Notes under the pieces: generated by a model
The model's database searches: none
The model's input: the letters and a program-made list of their open reading frames with translations, nothing else
What the model was told of the DNA's origin: nothing
Assembly: GCA_021030905.1 (NCBI GenBank)
Contig: JAGFMI010000031.1
Coordinates: 62,001-126,000, forward strand
Direction: 5' to 3'
Length of the DNA: 64,000 nucleotides
DNA from: Pyrenula massariospora
Lineage: Eukaryota > Ascomycota > Eurotiomycetes > Pyrenulales > Pyrenulaceae
Position numbers and translations under genes: made by a program
Part shown: one piece after another, positions 54,732 to 64,000 of the stretch
Layout: each line of letters opens with the position of its first letter
How positions within the stretch are numbered: position 1 is the stretch's first letter

Positions 54732-56587
54732 TCATTGTCCATACTGATCTGGCCGCCCTATTCCCTGCATAGACCGTTATCTGTGGTCTTTGCAGTATGG
54801 GTAGGAGTTTGAAAGCCTCGATATGCTCTGCGGCTGGGAACCGTGAAGGGCTGAGTGAAGGGAAGAACTCAATCATCAATGAGCCATGGAACGGCTCGCG
54901 TCAACTTAAAGAAGATCTCATGTCCGGTGTTGATCCTGATTGGCCAGTGAGGCTCGCATGCTTCTCTCGATCGCATGGTCTCAAATCCATCCTCCTCGCG
55001 ACTGAAAAGCAAGGTTGAGGCTCAGATCGAGCTGAGTTTTTTTGATGGCGCCTCAACGAATGCTTTGGCCATATATCGACATTCTACCGGGTATCGGAAG
55101 GAGTTGATTGCCTGATTGATGTTCGGGGAAGGTCCAGGATTAAGGAGACCAAATTGCCAATTGATAGCTTGTCGCCACCACGTAAGTTGACGTCCGCGGT
55201 ACCTCATTCAACGTCCGATTACTTATCTAGAGCCACCCGGAGTTTTCATTCTTGTGGTTTCCCGCCGTAGATAGCAACAACTGTCGTTTATCTTGTCCAG
55301 ATGTGATTGTATTGAATCTTCCCAATGTCAGAACATTTCTTCACGTGGCGAGACCAGGCACCATGGCTCCCAAGCATAGCGCCGAGCCCTCTAAAAGCTA
55401 ACTTCTACCGTCTTCGCGGCTCAAAGATTTGGGACAATACAAACACAGGCCAATACTTACCCAGGATCATTTGGTTGATCTGCTTGTCAACTTTTTCAGT
55501 CATTCGCTCAAACCTTCGAACATTTGGCCATCGTTATCTCTCTTGGAGAAAGCCCGAACCCAAGAGCACCTATGTAATCCCTACCAGACTAAGGGGCCTG
55601 GACACAGGTAAGATGGCTATTGCACCTTATTACCACAGCGCCATTCCGCTAGGGATCGCCGCCGTTCCCGCCGTTGCCGCTTGTCTAGCTAGGCAGGCCA
55701 AGCCGGTGTGTGACCCCTGAAGTGGTCAATTTCATTTATTTCTCCATGCAACGCAGCGACCGCCCCTTCGAGTTTGGCGGTCCCTTTTTGGAATCTCAGA
55801 GCGAACTGGCCGCGGAATGTTTCATCGAACTGGGGACGGCAGATCTCCGATAAGGTTGCTTCTAAGCTACCTTTGGGTAAGTGCCCTTCAGAAGCGTCGC
55901 TTCAGCCTGCTGGCCCTGAGCAGCCTTCATCTTCTCTAGGGTTTAAAACCTCCGGACGTGGCCCCTGCTGCGTCCCCAGCAATACGTCTGCCGCTTAGGA
56001 CAAGGCTGACATGGAGGTTGAATTTCGAACTCCTTGAATGGAAAATACATGAGATTTAGAGTTATACCTCCGCCCCACTCTCCATCATGTAGGATATTCG
56101 CCTGGCTGCCACAGCTTGGCGTATCAACGAAATGCAGTATATCGTGAGTTGACACAATTCCCGCGCCTTTGGATGAAAGACTGAACGGCAACCTCGACCG
56201 ATGTCTCGGCTGGTTATAGGTTTGTTTTAACATCGCTAGATAAGCGATTACCACTTTCGAAGAACCCGACTCTATTTACGCACGGCAGGGCCGATGGCAT
56301 GCAGACCTTACCCAACCTTGGTCTATTAGCCGATCTCAGCGTGCTACTCGGGGAATGGCTCCTGGACGAATAGCATAGTCACTAGCAAGGCAGAAGACGG
56401 TCGATGATCCTTGTCGGTAATTTTAGCTAGCCGTGCCGCGATGGTCCCCCTTTCCGTTGGTTCATTGAAGTTCGTTAAAACAGTACTGTGAGCCTCGCAT
56501 TGTTTCTCTAGATTTTTGCAACAAGTTTTTGATTCAAGAGAGCTGCTCTTTTCAAGCTGGAATAGCGATCTGTATCGTTTATTCCAA
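54732..56587. other. Spacer with only weak open frames
   Basis: About 1.9 kb. A plus-strand frame at 55325-55720 (131 residues from an ATG) and a minus-strand frame near 55943-56254 without an ATG have no domain. Both are left uncalled. Confidence 0.45.
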
Positions 56588-57647
56588 ATGAAGAAATTAA
56601 TCCACATTGCCATTCTTTCCGTTTCGACCTTGGCTCAGAGCAAGAAAACATGTTACTTCCCAAGTCAGATGACGACAGCGTCGGACTTTCAACCATGCAA
56701 CGAAGAAGGTGACAGTCAGTGCTGTCATACTGGCGAGCTTTGTCTCTCCAATGGTCTTTGCTTTTCGCCAGGTTCAGGTCAGGTAAGGATTCCGTGCTCG
56801 GTGCATCGAATTTTCCTTCCAGACGTTACAAAGACGAAATATGTTGACTTCCATTTTCATAGCCATACAGAGGTGGTTGTACCGACAAAACTTTCGATAG
56901 CCCAGAATGTTCAAGCCTTTGTCTTGAAGGTAAGCAATCTACGTGGGCAGACAAGCCTGCATAGTTGTGTCTTTCGACTAATAATTATCATCAGTTGCAC
57001 CAAACGGATGGTCAGACATGCAGAAATGTGGCCTGGACCAAATGTTCCACTTTTGGTGCGGCAACTTTGAAGATACTTCAACGTGCTCGAACGGCACGAA
57101 TGGAACACTGTTCAACTGGCCACAGGGTACAGCCGTAAGGATAGCTGGCGGTACCCCAACAGCAACAACTATCACGTCGTCAATCTCTCCAACTTCCTCT
57201 GGCGGCTCTAGCTTGATCATAACGACTGTGACGTCGTCAAGTTCTCCGAGTTCCTCAGACGATTCTGGTTCTACGACTTTCTCAGACGCTTCCAGCTCTA
57301 CGACAACTGTCGCGCCGGTATGCCCTTCATCGCCCCCCAACAACAGAACCGACAAAAAGGCTATTGGTGCCGGGCTAGGCATTGGCGTCCCTCTCACAAT
57401 GGTTGCCGCATTTCTCGGCTTATTGTTCTGGAAGGAGCGGAAGTATACTCACCATCTCCTCGAAACTCAAAATCAGAACCAAGGCTACGATAGGCACCAG
57501 TCTGGCGCCGTGGAGGGGGACGCTAACGCGCGGTGGATGCGGCCTGGTGACGTGAATGGGCAAAGAGAGAACAATGATCCGCCCTGGGGGTATCATGAGA
57601 TGCACGCACAGGATTCAAAGTCCGAATTGGCGTCTCCGTCGACCTAG
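56588..57647 (+). CDS. Cysteine-rich single-pass surface protein
   Basis: Three exons, 56588-56782, 56863-56929 and 56995-57647, give 304 residues. A signal peptide (MKKLIHIAILSVSTLAQS) leads to a cysteine-rich head with CYFPSQ, CNEEGDSQCCHTGELCLSNGLCF, YRGGCTD and SPECSSLCLE, then a C-x-C-like spaced region ending in a Ser/Thr-rich stalk (TTVTSSSSPSSS). A single membrane span AIGAGLGIGVPLTMVAAFLGLLFW lies near residues 208-232, and a 70-residue polar tail follows (RKYTHHLLE, DPPWGYHEMHA). This layout recurs in many fungal plasma-membrane proteins that may sense the wall or surface; the ligand is unknown. Confidence 0.85.
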
Positions 57648-58204
57648 GCGCTATCAGCATTTAAAGAAAGAAAAATTTAACGACAATACGACTCTTAAAG
57701 TCACGCCTAAGCCGCAATTTATGAATGGATTAAATGGCTTTACCAACTTGGGATCCAGAGTAGTTGTGGCGCTAATCAAAGTCGATTCTATATCCTCTTT
57801 TCTAAACTTAAGTTTCGGAGACGGTAATAGACGCGAAGGTTTCCACGGAGAATGGGATACCGCATGGAGAATGGAGATCTTTAAATTTAGTCTAGACTTG
57901 GGTATTTCAAGGAGTCGGAACATTGAGAAGGGCAATAACATATTGTAATTGTCCTGGAAAATGCGTGCAGAAAATCCGGGCCTATCAGGCAACGTGAGAG
58001 GCGCAGATGAGTCGCAGGGAATAGCTAATACAACCTGCAATTCTGTCTTAGCGGTCCTCAACAAAGAAGTGTGAAAATATTTGTCCAGTGATTGTAATTT
58101 CATTATGGAGCAAGAGTCCATAGACTTCTTTAAGTTGTAGTGGCTTGAACATTGTAGATCCTTTGATATTGTAATTCACAGGCCGACGTTTCCTTGCAGA
58201 CTCG
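57648..58204. other. AT-rich convergent spacer
   Basis: About 560 bases between convergent 3' ends. A minus-strand frame 58121-57654 (155 residues, ATG) and a plus-strand frame overlap here. Neither has a domain, and the base composition is unlike the flanking exons. Confidence 0.5.
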
Positions 58205-59847
58205 TTACCTCATCAAAGAAGATCCCTCCTCCGTCATGCTCCGCTTTACTGTGGAAGGGCTATTAGTACCAGAGGGGCTAACGCCGATGATCTCCCCTAG
58301 CACGCTCTTAAAGATATTCTGCGGGTCGAACCGTTCCCTCACCGCCTTAAACCTCGCCAAGTGATCTGGATCCAAATTCTTCACACTTTCACTGAACACC
58401 TCGCGCGTATTCTTGGTCCAGTGCGGTCTTGTCGGGAATTCGTCGATCAGTGTCTTCGCTAATTGCGGATAGAAGTCCTCATTGTAGCGCTTGTGATCAC
58501 CGATGGTGGGCCAGAAGGTTGGGAAATCGAACATGATGGCGCCCTTGGACCATTCCTCGCCTCCGGCCCCGGTGGTGTGGACCTGGCCAAGGAGGTCATT
58601 GTAAGGTCGTCCGAATTTAATATTAATCCCAGAGCGGTAGGTTGAGGTCATTGGCCGTCCAGCCGCTGCTTCTGCGTCAAAGAGCTGACGCACGCGCTTC
58701 AGGAGGTCGTTGGCGCGGGTCACGGGTATGGCGAGCTCGAGGGTATAGCCGTGGAGGTCGTAGGCCCATTCAGGTTGGAGGCCAGGGTAGAGACCGCCGA
58801 TAAGGACATCGTAATTGTAGCCGTAGACCGGCCAGGTGAGGATGGGGGAGTCTGTGGTCTTTTCATGGAAGTTGGGTGCAGACCAGATGGCGAAGAACGT
58901 TGTTTCGGCGGCTTGGTTGGAGGCTGGAAGGAATTTGCCGGCATTGAGGAGGGCTTTGGCGGTCTCAGCTTCGGGTTGAGTGATCGAGAAGGTGGATTGG
59001 AAGCCTTGTTGGGCGGATTGATTGGTGGGGACGACGTCGTAGTAGCGGTGGTGAAATTTCTTGAGGAAGGGCCACCACTGTCGACATTGTTAGTATCTTG
59101 CAAGAATTAGGCTACAGAAAGAGAGATTACCCAAAAATTGGCGGTTGCATATGGGGAGATGAGACCGTAAATATCGCCATCCAAAACTTCGTCTTCGTTT
59201 AGGATGTCTTGCTTAGCGTAGACTTTGAAGTCAGGGTATATTTTGAATTTCAATTTGGCTATTGGGCCCAGCAGTCCCAAGCTTGTAGATACCGCAAGCC
59301 AAGTATCATCGGACTCGTTTCTCTCAATATGTTGAAGAGTACCAGAACCGTTGATGATCCACAGCTCTAGAACACCAGCAGCAACCATTGATGCTTCACG
59401 CAGAGACGATCTGTGAGCGCCCATGGCCACGGCACCGGCGATGGTCATGTTCCAGTTCACTAGAGTGTAGCCCATCGAAGCTCCTCTGACATGCAGGTAA
59501 TCTGCGAACTGAAGGAATGTCACTCCAGCTTCAATGACAACAGAGCCTCCTTCGAGATCGAATTCGGAGATACCGTTTACGTATTCTGTCTGCATGATAA
59601 CCGTACTGGGATCGTCCGAGCACATAGTGTCGTACCACATGTGAGCATTTCCGCTGGCTCGGACTGGCGTATTATTAGCCGCAGCATTTTGAACGATGGA
59701 GACCATATCATCTATTGTCTTGGGCTGATAGACTGCAGCCACATCGTGGCAAGCTTGGAAGCCTTCTCCGTCAAAGGTATTAAAAGGTACTGCTGACGCC
59801 GTGAGCAAAAGCCCAAGCCCGATGGCGACGCATTTCAGAAACACCAT
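58205..59847 (-). CDS. Secreted FAD-dependent oxidase, sugar-lactone oxidase type
   Basis: Two exons, 59847-59131 and 59077-58205, are joined over a 53-base intron with CTAAC, giving 529 residues. The signal peptide is MVFLKCVAIGLGLLLTASA. The FAD-binding (VAO-type) half includes YQPKTIDDMVSIVQNAAANN and VRASGNAHMW, then GASMGYTLVNWNMTIAGAVAMGAHRSS, the second FAD loop. The C-terminal half resembles the D-arabinono-1,4-lactone oxidase domain: FPTRPHWTKNTREVF, with the catalytic-type HW-x-K, then RFDPQNIFKSVLGEI. Several N-glycosylation sites (NMT, NGS, NES) fit secretion. It would oxidise a sugar lactone or alcohol and release hydrogen peroxide; the substrate is unknown. Confidence 0.88.
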
Positions 59848-60985
59848 TTTGGCAGCGAGGTCGAACCCTTCGGTGGTCGTATCGTGACGGCCACTGTCGA
59901 CGGCCCGCGCTTGCCCGCAGGCCAGTATAGATATAGGAGATCCATCGTCGCCATAGAGCTGGCAAATGTGACCAGGCGTCGCGTGTGATTTGAGAACCGC
60001 GACCGGAGGATTACCAACATTGGGAGGGTGCGGGTTGCATCAGGGCTCAGGTGGTATACAAGATCTGCCTGGGCATCGGGACAAGCCTGGTTGTAGAATA
60101 GTCAACGTCGAGGCCTCTCCACCTATGGCTCTACAGGACCATGGGGAGGTGTCGTGATCGGGGCAGTCATGCGTCGGCTCCATCACTTGGCAACGGGATG
60201 GTGCGTTCGATCTGGATAGGTACGTGGGTGCTGAGGGAGAGGGGCTGCTTCTGACATGCCTCATTAGTCCTGATCAGGAACTAGCAGCAACGGATCTTCA
60301 GGGGCGATTGCGAACGAAAGGATTTTCTCCGAGCGGGGGGAAATAAGCAACCCGGTAAACCGGTCTCTAAGCATCTCGCCACGGACAGGTTCAAGAGTCT
60401 CCTCAAGAGGACCCGGCCTGCTCTGACTTGATCGCTTTTACAGTCTTTGTGCTCTAATGTCTCTGACCGAGTCATCTGCTTCCAAGGCTACACGCGTCCA
60501 ACGTCCTGTGGGCTTAGCCATAGCACCTCGCGAGGACAGATTCAGGGACAAAAGTCGCGGCCAGATGATCCTTGCGTCCACCAGCAGAACCCTTGGCCGC
60601 GGTGGACGTAGAGTATCGTGCGCTTAAGAACATCGATACCGAGAATTGATCTGTCCAAGGAAGCGTAAAGCTGTCTACCTACCTAGGTAGGTAGATAGGG
60701 CTCGTGGGAAAAGATCTAGGTACACCTTTACGGGCTTTGGTTCGAGCGCCAAGCGCGGAGACGACCGACGCCTAACCGGGAAGAAGCAGGAGAGAGGTCG
60801 CATTCCCTTTTCAAACCTTAGCTACCTCTAGCTGCCTGGAAATGGGAGGGGCCGTTTTCTCGACAATGGCCTTCTTCCATTGCCGTCATTTGCACCACTT
60901 CCGTCCTCCTTAGCTAGCCCTCAGGGAGCTCTACTAAGCAGAACTCGTCCAGTCACCGTACCCTCTACCCAACAACTCTACGGCC
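59848..60985. other. Divergent upstream region between oxidase and acetyltransferase
   Basis: About 1.1 kb separate the divergent starts at 59847 and 60986. It holds both promoters and a 20-base perfect palindrome at 60675-60694. Minus-strand frames (59780-60475) have no domain. Confidence 0.5.
60675..60694. repeat. Perfect 20-base palindrome of TACC/GGTA units
   Basis: The sequence CTACCTACCTAGGTAGGTAG is its own reverse complement, with CTAC-type units meeting at CCTAGG. It lies about 300 bases upstream of the acetyltransferase start. It may be a simple-repeat expansion or a binding site for a symmetric dimer. Confidence 0.9.
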
Positions 60986-61633
60986 ATGTCCACAGATTCC
61001 ACGACCACCCGCCCCATATTTCCGGTCCCTCAGCCTACGATCCAAACCTCGCGCCTGCTTCTCCGGCCCCTAACCTCTTCCGATGTCCAGTCCTTCCACT
61101 CACTTCGTACAGACCCCCAAGTCATGCGCTGGACGACGACTCCCTCTGGCGACGCCGACGAGGCCGCTACCCTTCGCTGGCTTGAACGCTTCCTTCCCCC
61201 CAAAGATAGCAATACCTTCGTCCTCGCAGTGTGCGAACTGTCCAATCCCTCTCTCGCCATTGGTAGTGTAGGTTGCCATTTACCCGAACCCCCAGAGTGC
61301 GGGTACATGCTCCGTCGGCAATGGTGGGGAAAAGGCTATGCAACCGAGGCGCTGAAAGGATGGCTGGACGTGTATTGGAAGCTGCCGAGGAGGGAAGTGA
61401 AGATGGAGGAGTGCGGCGCGTTGAGGATCAGCGATGGGTACACGGATCCTAACAAAGGTAGGGAATATATGATCGGAAGCACAGATAAAGAGAACGGGGC
61501 TAGCCAGAAGGTATTGGGCAAGTGTGGCTTCCGCAGCAGGAGAGAGTTTAGTGACGATATCGGAAGTGGAAGGGTAATAGAATGGGTGCTGACCCGGCCA
61601 GACGCAACGCAGAGCGCAGTAGCGCCCAATTGA
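60986..61633 (+). CDS. GNAT-family N-acetyltransferase (RimJ/RimL-like)
   Basis: A single exon of 215 residues starts at an ATG. It opens TSRLLLRPLTSSDVQSFHSL with PQVMRW, the usual start of the ribosomal-protein-alanine-acetyltransferase-like branch (Acetyltransf_3). The acetyl-CoA loop is RRQWWGKGYATEALKGWLD (Q/R-x-x-G-x-G/A). The C-terminal part has NGASQKVLGKCGFR, which matches the N-x-x-S-x-x-x-x-x-K-x-GF motif of the family. It moves an acetyl group from acetyl-CoA to an amine; substrates vary widely, from protein N-termini to small molecules. An insertion of about 30 residues (EECGALRISDGYTDPNK) before the last motif is unusual. Confidence 0.88.
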   Translation: MSTDSTTTRPIFPVPQPTIQTSRLLLRPLTSSDVQSFHSLRTDPQVMRWTTTPSGDADEAATLRWLERFLPPKDSNTFVLAVCELSNPSLAIGSVGCHLPEPPECGYMLRRQWWGKGYATEALKGWLDVYWKLPRREVKMEECGALRISDGYTDPNKGREYMIGSTDKENGASQKVLGKCGFRSRREFSDDIGSGRVIEWVLTRPDATQSAVAPN

Positions 61634-62267
61634 TGGTCAAAATGCCTTGGTAGAGAATTCTTGGTCAACCGTATGGGCAGGTCGTCTCAGCGCTGGTCGT
61701 GGTCAAAAGCATTGGATAAAGCGGCATCTCAGAGGACGACTTTCCTTTTGCCTTCCACATTCCCAACAGGTCTACCTTGAATAAGTGCGCTTATATTAAG
61801 GTTCTTCAACTTCGACAACAAGATTTGCACATGACGCGAGCTTCTTCTCTCGCACGATCGAGTCATGATATGCGTCTGTGTATCATGGGGACTATTCAAT
61901 TCCAACCCGTTTGCCTCTCCTTTCCGGATTGATCTGGACTCGCTATCCGACTCAATAAGACGAGTCATACTTTCATCATGTATCATGATTTTACTTATCG
62001 AACACTGCCATGCCACACTCTACCTACTTTTATTCAGCTCTAGCTTTTGAATGGTGGATACTTCACCAGGTCCACGCAGCACAGTCATGCCGTGCTGAAG
62101 TCAGATGCGTAGTCATCATTGTGTTCTTGCGTGTGTGTTCATGACGCAAACCGTTGTTAGCTCTCTTCATCCGCATACACAACTTACAATGTTGTTTTGG
62201 TCTTCTTCTCCGCGCAACCTGTCGAACAACGAAATCACCTGTACCGCGCGTCAAGAGCCGCGAGGAC
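61634..62267. other. Spacer between acetyltransferase and membrane protein gene
   Basis: About 630 bases, both flanking genes on the plus strand. It contains a short AT-rich region and the promoter of the next gene. No gene is supported. Confidence 0.55.
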
Positions 62268-63278
62268 ATGGTTAGTAGTGCACAGCATCAGTCTCATGTA
62301 CGAATACATACGCCTGCTGAGAGCCACGCTCACTCTTCACCTCCGAACCACGTCGAGAAGGTGTTCTTTCAGCAGAACCTTGCGCATCGAACGCAAGCGA
62401 GAGCCTTTGCTACAACCAAACATCTTCACCATCAAAGACATCTACACAGTCCCTCCGGGGTAGATTTAGGGGATCACTACAGCTATAACGATTTTACTTC
62501 GAGAAGCTCAGTCACATTTGGTCAATCGGCTCTACCATTTCCCATTTCTGAAACTTTGCCTGCCCTTTCTTTGCCGACAGGTGCGACGACATCAAACTCG
62601 CCTCACAGCCTACCTCCTATGACAACATTTCCACACCATCTATCTCCGACCCCTGTCCTTACCACACATGACATACGTGCAAGAACGTCAGAGCCAGCAA
62701 CTGGACCCGCTGAGGTCAGTAATGCTCAACTCCACTTCCCCATCTTCTTCCCAATCACAGCTTCTCTCCTCGCCGCCACCATCCTCGCACCCTGTATTTA
62801 TTTTCTGCTCAACATCATCCTGGGCTGCGGTCGCCGTGCACTCCATCGTCGACGCTGTCCAGCGCCCCGGACCCGGGACGAAGAAATCGCGCTTGAAAAT
62901 ATTGAGGGTCGGGATGGCAAAGTGAGCGTTGCTACCGGGCCCTCGCCTGGAGCACTCGGCGGCGCAGAAACTGTGCGGAACATGGAAGCAGCATTCGATG
63001 GAGGAAGCGATGCAAGTCCAGGACTAAAGCGGAACTGGACGATCAAGGAAACGGCGCAGTCAGGCGGGACAGCTGACCGAGCAAGAAATCAAAGGATGGC
63101 TGAGAACACAAGCTCCAGTCGAGACAGCCGAGGAGTGGAGTTTTTTCCCTGTGTCAAATGCGGTCAAAGGCATCTGCGGCTGGGCGAGGTGGCAGACGGA
63201 TTGGAAAGATGCGCTGGGCCAGCGCGGCCAACTGCCAGGTCAGAGCCGATCATGCAGCTGGACGATGTGGAAATCTAA
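62268..63278 (+). CDS. Single-pass membrane protein, function unknown
   Basis: One exon of 336 residues from the ATG at 62268 (MVSSAQHQS); the frame extends upstream only from TTG, so the start is uncertain. Residues 1 to about 165 are polar and rich in His, Ser, Pro and Thr. A hydrophobic span FPIFFPITASLLAATILAPCI lies near 165-190, followed by LLNIILGCGRRALHRRRC, a basic stop-transfer side. The rest is polar, with a CVKCGQRHLR segment and a further Cys about 16 residues on that could bind zinc. No family was recognised. It is on the same strand as the acetyltransferase upstream but 630 bases away. Confidence 0.6.
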   Translation: MVSSAQHQSHVRIHTPAESHAHSSPPNHVEKVFFQQNLAHRTQARAFATTKHLHHQRHLHSPSGVDLGDHYSYNDFTSRSSVTFGQSALPFPISETLPALSLPTGATTSNSPHSLPPMTTFPHHLSPTPVLTTHDIRARTSEPATGPAEVSNAQLHFPIFFPITASLLAATILAPCIYFLLNIILGCGRRALHRRRCPAPRTRDEEIALENIEGRDGKVSVATGPSPGALGGAETVRNMEAAFDGGSDASPGLKRNWTIKETAQSGGTADRARNQRMAENTSSSRDSRGVEFFPCVKCGQRHLRLGEVADGLERCAGPARPTARSEPIMQLDDVEI

Positions 63279-64000
63279 AACGGGAAGATCTGGTAACCTC
63301 TGGGAGGTGGAGCGGCAGGCCATCAAGCAGAAAATCGTGACGATAGATTGTGGATGAGAGAAACAACACTTAGTATAGTGTAATGGTACATCGTGTCTAG
63401 CGTGATAGGTGAGGACGCTTGGATAGCATTGTTTGATTTGAATTGGAGTGTACACTGTAGAAATGTTCTTAAAAGTGATCCTGGGAATGTGGGAGTGCTA
63501 GATACGAGATTATGTGTTGATGGCGATCTACGCAGTGAGATTATGCCCAGCAACGGGAAAGAATGAGAAAAAAAAGGCAAAATCTGAGGGTTCACAACGA
63601 CAAGGGCGGCCAAACGTAATAAGTCATAGGAATGGATTCGTAGATACAAATTTAGGTTCTCTCTAGACGATGCGTCAGGTGGAATTTCAAGGAAGGACGT
63701 ATGGCGTAGCGCAATCGATGCGACCACTGTTCATTGAAGGTTAAAAACTATTGGAGGCATGTGAAGATCTTGCTTTTGAAGTTGTCCAGCGATTGTGGGA
63801 TTGCGCTGCTTCTGGAAGTATTACGGGTTCTTCAGTCCTACCCACATAAAGATTTGTTAGCGCGTCTACCTCGACCAGAAGAACAGTCACATCAATTGCA
63901 GAAGCCATCTTATCTCAACCTAATTTATAGTGAATTCTAGCAAAAGATTCTGCACGTTCATGAATGCGCAAGAGGCCCAAGATATATCATTATGCTGGGG
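63279..64000. other. Right-edge spacer
   Basis: The last 720 bases hold the 3' end of the membrane-protein gene and small frames on both strands (63323-63727 minus, 63734-63940 plus) without domains. No gene is supported. Confidence 0.5.

Noticed and set aside
57654-58121. A 155-residue minus-strand frame between two convergent genes
   Set aside because: It lies in AT-rich 3' sequence, with an equally open frame on the other strand and no recognisable feature.

Overview
This window is nuclear DNA of a filamentous ascomycete (Pezizomycotina). Most genes carry several short GT-AG introns of about 45-60 bases with CTAAC-type branch points. Genes lie on both strands at roughly one per 2.5 kb, and housekeeping genes are mixed with fungus-specific secreted, transport and P450 genes. 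The class and species cannot be fixed from sequence alone. Many real exons begin within longer open frames, so starts were set at ATG codons and exon joins at splice signals that keep phase. All models are read by eye.

Left part (1-20.6 kb): a DUF2985-type membrane protein runs off the left edge. It is followed by a spacer with hairpin-bearing repeats and a very large membrane/coiled-coil protein of unknown role (2265-6860). Then comes a conserved core: DNA topoisomerase III (TOP3), the mitochondrial m-AAA protease subunit AFG3 transcribed divergently from it, the splicing branchpoint-binding protein BBP/SF1, an 899-residue nuclear-looking protein of unknown function, and phosphopantothenate-cysteine ligase (CAB2, coenzyme A synthesis).

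Middle part (20.6-34.5 kb): a secreted glycine/proline-repeat protein, a BOR1-type borate/anion transporter, a glutathione S-transferase, a Tim44-like mitochondrial ribosome protein (mL45/MBA1 type), the F-BAR RhoGAP RGD1 and a small NTF2-like protein.

Right part (34.5-64 kb) is more accessory and gene-sparse. It holds two cytochrome P450 genes flanking an MFS exporter with an unusually long loop, then an APH-type kinase-fold gene, an orphan 284-residue protein and a HerA/FtsK-like P-loop ATPase of a fungal family with no known role. Beyond these lie an alanine-rich gene fragment, a cysteine-rich single-pass surface protein, a secreted FAD-dependent sugar-lactone-type oxidase, a GNAT acetyltransferase and a single-pass membrane protein. 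The P450-MFS-P450-kinase run resembles a small oxidative tailoring/export cluster, but no backbone synthase is present in the window.

The observation I rate highest is that the gene for BBP, whose product binds the branch-point sequence, contains a 173-base intron with five CTAAC motifs, while its other introns are about 50 bases. This is a plausible self-regulating splicing switch. No tRNA, rRNA, CRISPR array or intact transposon was recognised.
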